Shown here piece after piece: positions 1 through 9,311 of a stretch of 64,000 bases of DNA. The number at the start of each line of letters is the position of its first letter. Positions within the stretch are counted from its first letter, which is position 1. The DNA comes from Aureispira sp963837355 (GTDB lineage: Bacteria; Bacteroidota; Bacteroidia; Chitinophagales; Saprospiraceae), in contig CAWIMY010000007.1 of NCBI GenBank assembly GCA_963837355.1, forward strand, positions 1,736,001-1,800,000, in the 5' to 3' direction. The notes below the pieces were generated by a model. That model did no database searches and was not told the DNA's origin. It was given only the letters and a program-made list of their open reading frames with translations. A program made the position numbers and the translations under genes.

Positions 1-1
1 A

Positions 2-562
2 CACTTACATTTTGACCATGTTGGGGGCGCGCTTTATCGCAATGCACAAGGCGATTTGGTACCTACGTTTCCAAACGCCACTTACTGGACCAACGAAGCG
101 CAATACGACTGGGCTTACACGCCGAATGATCGAGAAAAAGCTTCTTTTTTGAAAGAGAATTTTGTTCCCCTTCGGGAGCAGGGCATTCTAAAAATGGTGC
201 CTTCTCTACCTTACAACGAAGTATTGCCTTGGCTCAGTCAGATGGACTTGGGGTACGCTTATGGCCACACAGAGGCATTGATGACACCTAGAATCAAATA
301 CCAAGATAAAACCATCATTTACTGTGCAGATTTATTGCCTTCGCCGAGCCACATTCCTATGCCCTATGTCATGGGGTACGATGTGCGCCCCTTGCAGACG
401 TTAAAAGAAAAAGAATGGTTCCTAGCTGAAGCCGTAGAACAGGGACATATTTTGTTTTTCGAACACGCTCCAGAGATTGAAGCCTGTACCGTCAAGCGCA
501 ATGAAAAAGGCCGTATTGTCGCTGACAAAATGGGCGCTTTATCGGACTTTGTCCAACTCTAG
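2..562 (+). CDS. MBL-fold metallo-hydrolase (5' end outside window)
   Basis: C-terminal part of a metallo-beta-lactamase-fold hydrolase, probably cytoplasmic. The reading frame is open from base 2 and begins inside the metal-binding motif HLHFDH (bases 2-19), the HxHxDH signature that binds two metal ions. Further candidate ligands follow: GHT near base 260, CAD near 330 and FEH near 460, in the usual order for the fold. No start codon of this gene lies in the window, so the TTG at 56 is not a start. The substrate cannot be told; lactonases, glyoxalase II-like and quorum-quenching enzymes share the motif. The 3' end overlaps the convergent pseudouridine synthase by 24 bases. Confidence 0.85.
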   Translation, partial: HLHFDHVGGALYRNAQGDLVPTFPNATYWTNEAQYDWAYTPNDREKASFLKENFVPLREQGILKMVPSLPYNEVLPWLSQMDLGYAYGHTEALMTPRIKYQDKTIIYCADLLPSPSHIPMPYVMGYDVRPLQTLKEKEWFLAEAVEQGHILFFEHAPEIEACTVKRNEKGRIVADKMGALSDFVQL

Positions 563-1144
563 CAACTGCTGGAAATCGTTGGGGGCAATGGCGTGTACCG
601 CGCCAGCCTCCCAATTATCTAGCTCTAAGTGAACGATCTTGTGCCGTATTAGGCGCAAGGTAGGAAAACCGACGGCGGCAGTCATACGGCGCACCTGTCT
701 ATTTTTGCCTTCTATCAAAGTGATTTCTACCCAAGACGTAGGTTGGTTTTTGCGGTAGCGAATGGGTGGGTTACGTGCTGGAACAGCAGGTTCTGCCGTA
801 AGCAAAACGGCCTTGGCTGGTCGCGTGGTGTAGGTCTTTTTATTGCTTTTAATTGGCACCCCTCGACGTAATTGTGCGATGGCTTTTGGTGTTATTTGGC
901 CTTCTACTTGTACCCAATAACTGCGCTCATGGGCATTTTTGGGATTTAACAACGCGTCGTTGATGCGCTTGTCATTGCTGAGTAAGAGTAAACCTTCACT
1001 ATCTTTGTCTAAGCGTCCAATAGGGTAGATATCTTTGGCAAACACCTGTTCCAAATCGGCCAAGGTTTGATGGTTGGGCTGTTCCTTGGAGAACTGAGAA
1101 AGCATACCAAAGGGTTTGTAGATTGCGTAATATTGAAAAGCCAT
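539..1144 (-). CDS. rluE: RluE-type 23S rRNA pseudouridine synthase
   Basis: 201-residue pseudouridine synthase of the RsuA/RluB/E/F family that isomerises a uridine in rRNA. The N-terminus has YAIYKPFGMLSQF, and the catalytic loop GRLDKDSEGLLLLSND (residues about 43-58) holds the catalytic Asp. Further conserved blocks are YWVQVEG, ITLIEGKNRQVRRM and LRLIRHKI. There is no S4 domain ahead of the catalytic domain, and the length fits the short RluE class, which modifies U2457 in E. coli 23S rRNA. The exact target is inferred from family. It starts 7 bases after the end of the upstream CHAT gene on the same strand. Confidence 0.88.
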   Translation of the reverse strand: MAFQYYAIYKPFGMLSQFSKEQPNHQTLADLEQVFAKDIYPIGRLDKDSEGLLLLSNDKRINDALLNPKNAHERSYWVQVEGQITPKAIAQLRRGVPIKSNKKTYTTRPAKAVLLTAEPAVPARNPPIRYRKNQPTSWVEITLIEGKNRQVRRMTAAVGFPTLRLIRHKIVHLELDNWEAGAVHAIAPNDFQQLLELDKVR

Positions 1145-1151
1145 ACAGGCG

Positions 1152-4100
1152 TTATTTTTTTCTCATTTTCATAAAAATTACTAGCGCAATTACCAAGATC
1201 AGCAAGCCGAGTGCCAAAAAATACCACTGTTGATAATTGTGCTGGAGGGTTAAGGGAGCGTAGTCTCCTACTTGTACAAAGCAGGCCCACAAAGCAGGGT
1301 GGGTAGTAATGCCTTGCATATCGTCTAAATAAGAGAGTTTGGCTTGTCGTAACGCTTCGTCTTTAGCTAGGCCGTTTTCTAAATTCTTGTAGAATTCCTT
1401 CGTAATCATCAAGCTAGAATAGTCGTTTAGATTCCAAAGCGTCGTCATCAAGCTAGGCACTCCTGCGTACATAAATCCTCGTCCAATACTCATGACCCCT
1501 TCACCGTGTTGGTATTTACCTATGCCTGTTTCACAGGCCGATAAGACAACTAATTGCGCCTGCAAATCTAGCTGTTTTATTTCATAGGCGTATAAAATAT
1601 TGTCTTCTTCTCGGTTATTGTCTTCCTCTAAAGCTAAGCCTGATAGTTCAGGTTTTTCTTCGTTGACCAAGCCATGCACGGCCAAATGTAAAATGTTAAA
1701 CTGTGCGGCTTTGGCTTTGAAGTTGGCTTCATTGGCGGCCTCTCCGTAGAGAAAACTGCCTTTTAGATTAAGGGACTGACTGAGAAATTCTAATTCTTTG
1801 ACGGCACCTGATAAAGCGGGCAATTCTTTGCGCAATTGTTGCTCGTAGGGATTGCGCCACTTGGGGGCTGTTTTGTTGCTGTAGAAGGGGGCTAAACCTA
1901 GTATGCTACAGGGCTGTTTTTTCTTTCGCTGGGCGCGCTGTTGCAAAAAGAGTTGGGCGGAGTAGTTGTAATTGGTCGCATATTGGCGCAATAGATAAGG
2001 CAAGGCACCAAAATCTAACATCTCTCGTTTGCTATTCGCAAGATTAGCCTGCCTCTCAGTTAATAGCACCTCAAAAGGCAAGTAGGCCAACTGGCCGTCG
2101 GGAATGAGCATGAGGCGCTTTTTGTTGGGCACTAAGCTTTTTTCAAGGAGCAATTGATACAGCTCATGGGCAGATTTTACAAAGAGGCGGTACGAGCCAT
2201 TAATGTCTTTGTTGGCACTCTCTAGGTCGATCAGGAGATTCTGAAAGGAAGCCAGCTGTACATCATAGCGTTTGTCGTGGGCAAAACTTTTTACAAAAGC
2301 CTGTTCCTTAGTTAGGGTAAATACATAAATTTTTTCTTTCCCTTGAAAATATTCTACAAGTACGGTCTGTTCGTCTAACGCCTCTTGTACTTGCTGGATG
2401 CTCGTTTGATGGACGATGTGTTTTAGTTCATAATACTTGGGATAATCGGATTCAAAACGCTGTAACAAGCTATTTTTCTCATGGTTATAAGCAAAAAGTA
2501 AGCTGTCTTGATACCGCATTTCTTCCTTGTTTTGCGACATTTCTGCATCCTGCCGTGCCTTCTCAATTACCTTAAATTCCCGTTCCAACGCTTGTTCTCG
2601 ATCAATTAACTCCTTAGGAATCCCTCCAAAACTCGTCGCATTTTGCTCCTGCAACGCATTCATCATCATGATAGATTTGCTTCGTTCGGATAGCATAAAC
2701 GCTTCATTCAAGTATTTGCTGTCACCTGTTTGCTCCTGTAGATGTAAGGCTATCGCAATTGCTTTTTCAAAGAGCGGAATGGCTTCTCTATTCAGCCAAT
2801 ATTTCTGTGAGCTCTTGGACTTGAAATTCTTATTTTTGTATTCTAGTCCTTGAATGCCGAGTTTGATAGTGGAGAGGATCAGCTGGGGGGTGACATTGGG
2901 ATCCTTTTGATCGTAGAGAGCTTCTAGGACTTTTAGTTTGGTGTTGATGGCGGGAATGAGTTCTTCTTTGTGGAAGACTTGTTCAAAGGTAGGGTTGTCG
3001 TATAGTGTTTTGTTAGAAAAAGTAGGGGCTAGTGTATTTAGAGTTTGTTGACAGTAGGAAAGGGCTTCTTTTAGAGCTCCTTTTTTTAGGGAGTTGATGG
3101 ACAAGTATCTATAAATGATAGGTTTTTGGGAAACGGAAGACGTTTTTGTGCTGTTTTTTAATAGAAAAAGTGCCTTTTTAGCATATGTTTCTGCTTCCTC
3201 AAATTTACCCATCATCGTACTGTATCTAGTCAGTAAACAATAAGTATGATCTTCTTTATCACTAGATTTAGTATGTATTTTAAGGAGTTGATCCAAGTAG
3301 TACGCTGCAGAATCAAGTTTATTTTCTTCCAAGAATATATTAGCCAAACTTTGGTGTGTTTGTATAACAATGAGATAATAATCTTCAGAAGTAGATTTTG
3401 TTAGTTTTAGATTATACAATAAATTATTATAACCCGACTTGGCTTTTTTATAATTACCGTTCACTTCATCGTATGAAATAATACAGTAAGCAGGGTAATA
3501 GGTGTAAAATATTTCTAAACCATTATTAATTTGTATAGATTTGTTATAATACAAAGTAGCATTATCAAAGTCGCCTAATCTGTTGTATTCTAGCGCCAAA
3601 CTAAAATACTTGTCAGCCAAGATAGAGGGGGCGATACTCTTATCCTGTTTTATTAAAGCTATATTTTTGGTACAAGACTCGATGCATTTCTCTATATAAC
3701 CTAAATTACTATAAATAATACTTTGAAGACCATATAGATTGTAGAAGACAGAAAGATCTTCTGGTGGAATTTTACTGGCTACTATACTCTCAGCTTTTTT
3801 TGTGTATAGCAACGTTTTTTTTAGATTATTAAAGTAATAGTAATTGAAGGCAAAAGAAAGATTAAGGTTTGCTTTTACTACCCACATACTGTTATCATCA
3901 CAATAAGTAATGGCTTTGTCATAGTATATATCGGCAGTATCAAAAATACCTTCTATTAGGTATGCTTGTGCCCAATAGGAATACAAGACAGCTTTTAGAT
4001 CTATCCTGTCTTCTTGGTTACAATAAGCCGCAATTTTTTGTTTTTTGGTTGCAATGGAAAAATCTTCATGAGTAGTAATAAAGTCAGCTATGTATTCATA

Positions 4101-4349
4101 TAAATCAACAACATACTTTTCGTGACCTAATTTGAAGCATTGTTCAATTAACGCTAGATAGGACTCAATTGCTTTTTCTACATTTCCTACATTGTAATAA
4201 TTACTGCCAGTAACTTTGAGTTGGTTGAGTGAGGCAGGAACTTCCTTATGATTATAGGCAGTATTAACGTACTGAAAAGCAGCGCATTCTGATGTTGCTC
4301 CCATAAATAGGAGTAATATCACTGCTAAGGCTTGAAAATAAGAGCGCAT
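1152..4349 (-). CDS. Secreted, membrane-anchored TPR-CHAT caspase-like protein (copy 1)
   Basis: About 1065 residues. I chose the ATG at 4349 because it opens a signal peptide (MRSYFQALAVILLLF...); the longer TTG form at 4385 adds 12 residues before it. Residues about 35-480 are helical repeats with TPR character (for example ALEYNRLGDFDNATLYYNKS). A coiled linker follows, then a CHAT domain from about 660 to 1010 with both residues of the caspase-like dyad: His892 in HLAVHG and Cys939 in SACETG. A single transmembrane helix and a basic KMRKK tail end the protein, so the repeats and protease should face the periplasm. CHAT proteases cleave partner proteins; no partner is known here. It is a paralogue of the gene at 5322-8531. 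Confidence 0.9.
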   Translation of the reverse strand: MRSYFQALAVILLLFMGATSECAAFQYVNTAYNHKEVPASLNQLKVTGSNYYNVGNVEKAIESYLALIEQCFKLGHEKYVVDLYEYIADFITTHEDFSIATKKQKIAAYCNQEDRIDLKAVLYSYWAQAYLIEGIFDTADIYYDKAITYCDDNSMWVVKANLNLSFAFNYYYFNNLKKTLLYTKKAESIVASKIPPEDLSVFYNLYGLQSIIYSNLGYIEKCIESCTKNIALIKQDKSIAPSILADKYFSLALEYNRLGDFDNATLYYNKSIQINNGLEIFYTYYPAYCIISYDEVNGNYKKAKSGYNNLLYNLKLTKSTSEDYYLIVIQTHQSLANIFLEENKLDSAAYYLDQLLKIHTKSSDKEDHTYCLLTRYSTMMGKFEEAETYAKKALFLLKNSTKTSSVSQKPIIYRYLSINSLKKGALKEALSYCQQTLNTLAPTFSNKTLYDNPTFEQVFHKEELIPAINTKLKVLEALYDQKDPNVTPQLILSTIKLGIQGLEYKNKNFKSKSSQKYWLNREAIPLFEKAIAIALHLQEQTGDSKYLNEAFMLSERSKSIMMMNALQEQNATSFGGIPKELIDREQALEREFKVIEKARQDAEMSQNKEEMRYQDSLLFAYNHEKNSLLQRFESDYPKYYELKHIVHQTSIQQVQEALDEQTVLVEYFQGKEKIYVFTLTKEQAFVKSFAHDKRYDVQLASFQNLLIDLESANKDINGSYRLFVKSAHELYQLLLEKSLVPNKKRLMLIPDGQLAYLPFEVLLTERQANLANSKREMLDFGALPYLLRQYATNYNYSAQLFLQQRAQRKKKQPCSILGLAPFYSNKTAPKWRNPYEQQLRKELPALSGAVKELEFLSQSLNLKGSFLYGEAANEANFKAKAAQFNILHLAVHGLVNEEKPELSGLALEEDNNREEDNILYAYEIKQLDLQAQLVVLSACETGIGKYQHGEGVMSIGRGFMYAGVPSLMTTLWNLNDYSSLMITKEFYKNLENGLAKDEALRQAKLSYLDDMQGITTHPALWACFVQVGDYAPLTLQHNYQQWYFLALGLLILVIALVIFMKMRKK

Positions 4350-4429
4350 ACTAGAAGTTTTTGATAAGGATGGAGTCAATAACAATTACAAAAAGACTTA
4401 AGAGCATCTATTTGATACTTACAAAGATA

Positions 4430-4456
4430 AAGCTATCCCGATTATCGGGATAGCTT
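4430..4456 (-). terminator. Intrinsic terminator or attenuator between companion gene and CHAT copy 1
   Basis: A perfect 13-bp inverted repeat (arms 4430-4442 and 4444-4456) is followed on the minus strand by a T-rich stretch. It lies after the small gene at 4498-4842 and before the CHAT gene, so it may only partly stop transcription between the two. Confidence 0.6.
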
Positions 4457-4497
4457 CTGGGACATTATTTCTTTCAAAAGAGGAATTGCTATAGTTT

Positions 4498-4842
4498 TTA
4501 AGCCATCATCATTGCTTCTTCTATCGCTATGGGTGCTGTAACTGGAGTACCTATAGTGTTTCCATACATGTCGTACATCGTAAAGGTCATGCTATATTCA
4601 TACCCTACAGCATTGGCATTAAAGACTACCGCATCATTGCGGAACAAACGTTTGCCATTGGCTTCTAAGATATAGTTTAAGGTATACGTTTGTGGTTCTG
4701 CATTAGGTTGTCCAATAACTTCTGGGATAAAGACTTCTACTGTACTAACTGTTTTGTTAGGGTCACTTTCAATAGTAACGGAAATAGAGTAATGCGTTCC
4801 GATATTACCTTTTTGTCCCTTTGTTTTTTTGATCTGAGGCAT
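4498..4842 (-). CDS. Small single-domain companion protein of CHAT copy 1
   Basis: 114 residues, family not recognised. It has no signal peptide, and alternating hydrophobic and polar residues suggest one beta-sandwich domain. It aligns with the N-terminal half of the protein at 8640-9311: shared positions include a YSISV/YRVAV strand, TVEV followed by P-x-V-x-GQP, a NGKRLF/NGNKRF turn and a GNTIGTPV/NKSVGEPI end. Like that gene it sits directly upstream of a TPR-CHAT gene on the same strand, 148 bases away. I infer a functional link such as substrate, sensor ligand or inhibitor of the CHAT protein, but nothing in the sequence proves it. The C-terminus is Met-rich (EEAMMMA). Confidence 0.8.
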   Translation of the reverse strand: MPQIKKTKGQKGNIGTHYSISVTIESDPNKTVSTVEVFIPEVIGQPNAEPQTYTLNYILEANGKRLFRNDAVVFNANAVGYEYSMTFTMYDMYGNTIGTPVTAPIAIEEAMMMA

Positions 4843-5321
4843 AACTTGTTGAGTTTATTTCGTTAAAAAATAGCTTTTGATTGCTCCTTACAATTTTTTT
4901 TCAGAGCAGTGAGAAAATGGAAACGCTTCTTATGAGCGTGCTAAGTTGGTGTGTTATAAAAGATTGATAGCTATTTTAAAGTTTCAGGAATAGTTTTCTA
5001 TAGTCAGGCAAAGGGTTGGGAAGGGTACAGGGGAATTGGAAATACTTACGAAAATTTGGGAAAAAGGGGTTGAAATTTGACTTGGAATTGACGAACTAAT
5101 TGAGGGGGCAAATCATATATAGGTGTTTTCTGTTGTTAGTAAAATGCAATTCTAAGGTTTCTTTCATAGGGGTAAAGGGGGAGCATAGGGACATAACGAT
5201 CCTGTAGCGCCTCAAAAGGCAGCAAAAAAGTGTCAATACAGTCCTAGGTAGGCATGAATGGATACGGGTAACTAGGATTCACAATGGTTGGTTTAGGGTA
5301 CAGATAACCAGTGGTTTAGCT
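4843..5321. other. Intergenic stretch between the two CHAT cassettes
   Basis: About 480 bases, AT-rich next to the companion gene. I see no convincing gene, tRNA or strong hairpin. It must hold the promoter of the companion gene at 4498-4842 and the transcript end of CHAT copy 2. Confidence 0.5.
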
Positions 5322-8300
5322 TTACTTTTTGCTTCTTTTGTAAAGTAATAAAATTATAGAGAAAACACCAACTATTCCTAAGAGATAATAACCCCACAGT
5401 CCCCAAGAATTCTTGGATGCAATGGTGATAGACTCGTAAGAACCGACTTGTACAAAGGCAGCCCATAAGAAAGGGTGGGCATATTCCTGAGGGAATGTTT
5501 TCAAATAATTTTGTTTGGCTTGTCGAATAGCTTCGTCTTTTTCCAATCCATTATTGAGGTTTTTATAAAACTCCTCAACGATGAAGGCGCCTGATTGGTC
5601 GTTTAAATTCCACAGGGTCATAAGTAGAGACGGCGCACCAGCATAGACAAAACTACGGCCGATGCTTACGACACCTTCTCCGCGCTGGTATTGTCCAATA
5701 CCTGTTTCGCAAGCACTCAATACAATTAAGCTGGCCTGAATAGGCAGTTGTTCAATTTCATAGGCATATAAAAAGTTATCTTCTTGCTCGCTTTTATCCT
5801 CTGCTAAGGCCAAGCCAGAAAATTCAGGGTTTTTACTGTTCACTAGGCCGTGCATGGCCAAGTGTAGAATGCCGTAGTTGGCGGCTTCTTTTTTCAATAG
5901 GGCTTCGTTAGCGGCATAGCCACTATAAAAGGCACCTGCGTAGTGCTCTTCTAATTGTTTTACTTCTTCGGCAGCACCTGGCAAGTCTATTAAGCGTTCG
6001 CGCAAGTTTACTTCTCGCTGTCCGCGCCAGTCGGGTAACTCTACTCCACTGTACTTTGGTGCAAGTGCTAGTATACGGTCGTTAACGGCTTTTTTAGACA
6101 AAGCGTTCCGCTCTAGCCACAATCTTCCAGAATAATTGTAATTCGTAGAAAATACATGTAATAAATAAGGCAACTTAGTGAAATTTGCCTGAATAACGTA
6201 TTCCTCCTTTTCGATCAATGCTACCGACGTTGGCAAGAGGACTTCAAAGGGTAAATAGGAGAGTTCTCCATCGGGAATGATAATAAGGCGCTCAATTCCT
6301 TTTAGGTCCACAGGTTGAAGGAGGTATTGGTACAACTGGTAAGCGTCGGTAACAAAACTGTTGTATACTTTTACGGGTTCTCGTACAAATTTTCGTACGT
6401 TGATCAGGGAATTAGAAAAGCGTTTAAAGAGACGGTTGTAAGCCTCGTCTCGCTCAAAAGAAGCCACCTCTAAGCGATCTTGGTAGACCGAGAAGATGTA
6501 GATGTGCTCATCGCCTTCAAAGTACTCCAACAACATACTACCAGGTTCTAGCGCGGTTTGCAATTCTTTTAAAGAAACCAGTTGGTCGTCGTATTTTAGC
6601 TTGTAGTATTTGGGGTAGTTTTTCTCAAAACGCCGCTTCAAAATGTCTAAATCTTGATTGATTTTGAAGATTCTATCCTCCGCTTCCTTTTGCGCCGCTA
6701 CCTCTTGTACCGAAATGGCATCAAAGCGTTTTTTCTCTGCGACGTGCAACGCTCGATTAAGGCTCTGCAATTGTTCTACCAAACTATCAGGAACGCCCCC
6801 ATAGGCCGCTGCTTGTTGCTCTTGGAGCATATCGGTCATGAGCATGGATTTGCTGCGCTCAGAGAGCTCAAAAGCGTCTTGAAGGTACTTGGCGTTACCC
6901 GTGCTGTTGGCGATTTCTATGGCGGAGGCGATGGCGCTTTCGAAAAGGGGAATGGCTTGCTCCTGTAGCCAACGGCGTTTGGTAGCGGGGTTTTTGAATT
7001 CTTTATTGAGTTGCTCTAGGACTTGGGTGGATAGATAAGTCGTAGCTAAAATGGCTTGTGCTATTTTAGGGTCTTGGTTTTGCTTATATAAGTTAGAGAG
7101 TGCTTCTATTTTGGCGACTAATGCATTTACAGCAGATTCTTTGTGTACGATGTTATTGACAGATGGATTATTATAACCTTTTTTATCAGAAAAATCAATG
7201 CTAATTATTTCTAAGGCCGCCTGCACATAGTCTAGTACCTTAATGTGGTTACCTACTGCTTTGTAGATCGTCACTTGCATCAACAGGGCATCAAATACAC
7301 GTGTATCCTTTTCGCCGTAATCTTTGATGGCTTGTTTTCTAGATTTTTCAGCGTAAAGAATAGCGTTCTGATAGCTTTTATTATTCTTGTAAAATAAACT
7401 TTTAAATCTATAGTAATCAGTTAATTGTATTGGAGATAATGGTAAGAGCCTTTCTACGCTGTTAAGGTAATAGTCACAAGAGTCTAGTTTACCAGTTGCG
7501 GAACTTAGCTTCAATAGAAGCAGATAACATCCTATGCGTGTGGCAGCTATACTAGCTACCTTTTCTGGATCTTGCGTATCAAAGTCGTTCTTTAATACTT
7601 TTTTAGCGTAATATAGGCTCAGGTCTCTATTTTCCCCTTCAGAGTAAGCTATGGCAATATTGTAGTATAGAACCGCTTCTTCCTCTATAGGGTACCCCTC
7701 TGCATTCGGAAGTAATTCCAAAGCTTTTTTATGGTAAATTAGGGCATTTTCTTCTTCTCCTAAACTCGTGTAGATTCCAGCTAAGTTGTTGTAGTCAAAT
7801 AGGAGAGAGATAGTTTGATCGTCTTTGCTGTTTTCTAAAGCATAAACATTAAATAATGCACTAGTTAAAGCTTTATCATACTCACTCAAATTATAGTAGA
7901 TAACCGTACGAGCGTTGTGAAAACTGCCTAATTCAGTATTTGTAGGAGGAATAGTTTCCTTTGATAACGCATCTTCTGCACGTTGTAGATAGATCTTAGC
8001 AGATTGCCATTCTGACGCGAATAAATACTCTGTAGCAATATTAACATTCAACGTACGCAACGTCTTATAATCATTTTGTTGCTGGGCTATTTTAGTAGCT
8101 TGTTCATAATATTTGGAGAAGCGATCTAGATCACCAGCATACATCATCAAATGAGCTAAAGCAGCTTGGCAAATTTGATCGATACGCGGATCATTTTTTG
8201 CTTCAGCTCTTGCACAAGTAGCCTTTATTTTAGCTTCTTTTTGAGTATTGTCTAAGTCCGTACGAATTACTTGGAAGAGCATGATTTCCTGTGAAATGAA

Positions 8301-8531
8301 ACATAAAGCCTCTATATCTCTACGTTCACGATACACTTCCTTAACAGCCTCTGCAATTTCTATTGCCCCTGAAAAATCACCTGCATACCCTAATTCCTCT
8401 GTTGCCGCTACTGCTTTCTCCAAACTACCATATTGCTTTAATGTTGGTGGAAGTTGTTGAAAGGCTAATAAAGGAGTACTAGACAAGAATAAAAAAAAGA
8501 AATAAAGTAGAGATAGTACAAGTTGCTTCAT
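5322..8531 (-). CDS. Secreted, membrane-anchored TPR-CHAT caspase-like protein (copy 2)
   Basis: About 1069 residues from the ATG at 8531. That start opens a signal peptide (MKQLVLSLLYFFFLFL...), whereas the upstream 28 codons overlap a terminator. Layout matches copy 1: TPR-like repeats (residues about 30-480, for example NLAGIYTSLGEEENALIYHKKAL), a coiled linker, a CHAT domain with His894 (HLAMHG) and Cys941 (SACETG), then a C-terminal transmembrane helix and a KRSKK tail. The catalytic dyad is intact, so it should be an active cysteine peptidase outside the cytoplasm (family knowledge plus inferred topology). The two copies are most alike in the CHAT domain and least alike in the repeats, as expected if the repeats bind different partners. 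Confidence 0.9.
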   Translation of the reverse strand: MKQLVLSLLYFFFLFLSSTPLLAFQQLPPTLKQYGSLEKAVAATEELGYAGDFSGAIEIAEAVKEVYRERRDIEALCFISQEIMLFQVIRTDLDNTQKEAKIKATCARAEAKNDPRIDQICQAALAHLMMYAGDLDRFSKYYEQATKIAQQQNDYKTLRTLNVNIATEYLFASEWQSAKIYLQRAEDALSKETIPPTNTELGSFHNARTVIYYNLSEYDKALTSALFNVYALENSKDDQTISLLFDYNNLAGIYTSLGEEENALIYHKKALELLPNAEGYPIEEEAVLYYNIAIAYSEGENRDLSLYYAKKVLKNDFDTQDPEKVASIAATRIGCYLLLLKLSSATGKLDSCDYYLNSVERLLPLSPIQLTDYYRFKSLFYKNNKSYQNAILYAEKSRKQAIKDYGEKDTRVFDALLMQVTIYKAVGNHIKVLDYVQAALEIISIDFSDKKGYNNPSVNNIVHKESAVNALVAKIEALSNLYKQNQDPKIAQAILATTYLSTQVLEQLNKEFKNPATKRRWLQEQAIPLFESAIASAIEIANSTGNAKYLQDAFELSERSKSMLMTDMLQEQQAAAYGGVPDSLVEQLQSLNRALHVAEKKRFDAISVQEVAAQKEAEDRIFKINQDLDILKRRFEKNYPKYYKLKYDDQLVSLKELQTALEPGSMLLEYFEGDEHIYIFSVYQDRLEVASFERDEAYNRLFKRFSNSLINVRKFVREPVKVYNSFVTDAYQLYQYLLQPVDLKGIERLIIIPDGELSYLPFEVLLPTSVALIEKEEYVIQANFTKLPYLLHVFSTNYNYSGRLWLERNALSKKAVNDRILALAPKYSGVELPDWRGQREVNLRERLIDLPGAAEEVKQLEEHYAGAFYSGYAANEALLKKEAANYGILHLAMHGLVNSKNPEFSGLALAEDKSEQEDNFLYAYEIEQLPIQASLIVLSACETGIGQYQRGEGVVSIGRSFVYAGAPSLLMTLWNLNDQSGAFIVEEFYKNLNNGLEKDEAIRQAKQNYLKTFPQEYAHPFLWAAFVQVGSYESITIASKNSWGLWGYYLLGIVGVFSIILLLYKRSKK

Positions 8532-8580
8532 TGTAATAATATCGTGTTGAGAGAGACAGGGACATTCACAAAGTAAATAA

Positions 8581-8618
8581 AAAATGGCTATTCTACGAGT
8601 ACATAGAACAGCCATTTT
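8581..8618 (-). terminator. Intrinsic terminator or attenuator between companion gene and CHAT copy 2
   Basis: The arms 8581-8594 and 8605-8618 pair at 13 of 14 positions around a 10-base loop. On the minus strand the hairpin is followed by a T-rich tail (TTTTTTATTTACTTT). It sits between the companion gene and CHAT copy 2, as in the first cassette. Confidence 0.75.
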
Positions 8619-8639
8619 ACAGTAAGAAATCTTTTTATG

Positions 8640-9311
8640 TTAGGCGTCTAAGCCCTCTACTACTATGCTATATTCTGTAGAGCCTAGAAATTCACCTCCT
8701 GTACCGATTAGATCAATGACTACGCCATAGATTTCATCTGCAGCTGCCCCCGGTTCGTTAAAGGTCAGTGTTTTATCAATAAAGACTTTTTTGCCACCAT
8801 CTATTTTGGGGTTAGTCAACTCTAGTTGCTCTGGAAGGGGAGTAGGTCCAGTAAAATCAGCGAACTCTATTTCTACACGGTCTACTTCTTGTTCGCTATC
8901 GCCTATCACTACAATTCTCAAGCGAAATTGAGTTTCGTTGATTTGACGAATCGTAGCGGTTCTAACGCGGCTGTCTCCGTCACCCATTACGTCTAATTGC
9001 ACGTCAATAGGTTCTCCAACGCTTTTATTGTTTTGGTCTTTCATTATGCCTGTCAATTGATAGGCCGAATTAACCGCATCGTCGCTGAAATCTAATTCTG
9101 CATAAACAAAACGCTTGTTGCCATTTTCACGAACTACCCGCAATGGTAAATTCATTAAGTTTTTGGAAGGAATAGGTTGGCCTTCTACGGTAGGAAGTTT
9201 TACCTCAACAGTTTTGACAATGTCTGTATCGAAATCATCGCTCACTACAACTGCTACTCTATATCCTGTAGTAGGTTTCTTTCTAATACTTGCTCTTCTA
9301 ATAAATGCCAT
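8640..9311 (-). CDS. Two-domain companion protein of CHAT copy 2
   Basis: 223 residues from the ATG at 9311 (MAFIRRAS...); the longer form with 19 extra residues starts at a non-ATG codon. It seems to contain two related beta-rich domains of about 110 residues. Domain 1 resembles the 114-residue protein at 4498-4842. Domain 2 (from about ATIRQINETQFRLRIVV) repeats the pattern of V-D-R-V-E-I-E-F, G-x-T-P, GGKKVFIDKT and a GEFLGST end. No signal peptide or catalytic motif is visible. It lies 108 bases upstream of the CHAT gene on the same strand, with a terminator in the gap. The family is not recognised. Confidence 0.8.
   Translation of the reverse strand: MAFIRRASIRKKPTTGYRVAVVVSDDFDTDIVKTVEVKLPTVEGQPIPSKNLMNLPLRVVRENGNKRFVYAELDFSDDAVNSAYQLTGIMKDQNNKSVGEPIDVQLDVMGDGDSRVRTATIRQINETQFRLRIVVIGDSEQEVDRVEIEFADFTGPTPLPEQLELTNPKIDGGKKVFIDKTLTFNEPGAAADEIYGVVIDLIGTGGEFLGSTEYSIVVEGLDA

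Noticed and set aside
1009..1290. 93-codon minus-strand frame across the rluE start and the CHAT end
   Set aside because: It overlaps two well-supported genes in another frame and has no signal, motif or family likeness.
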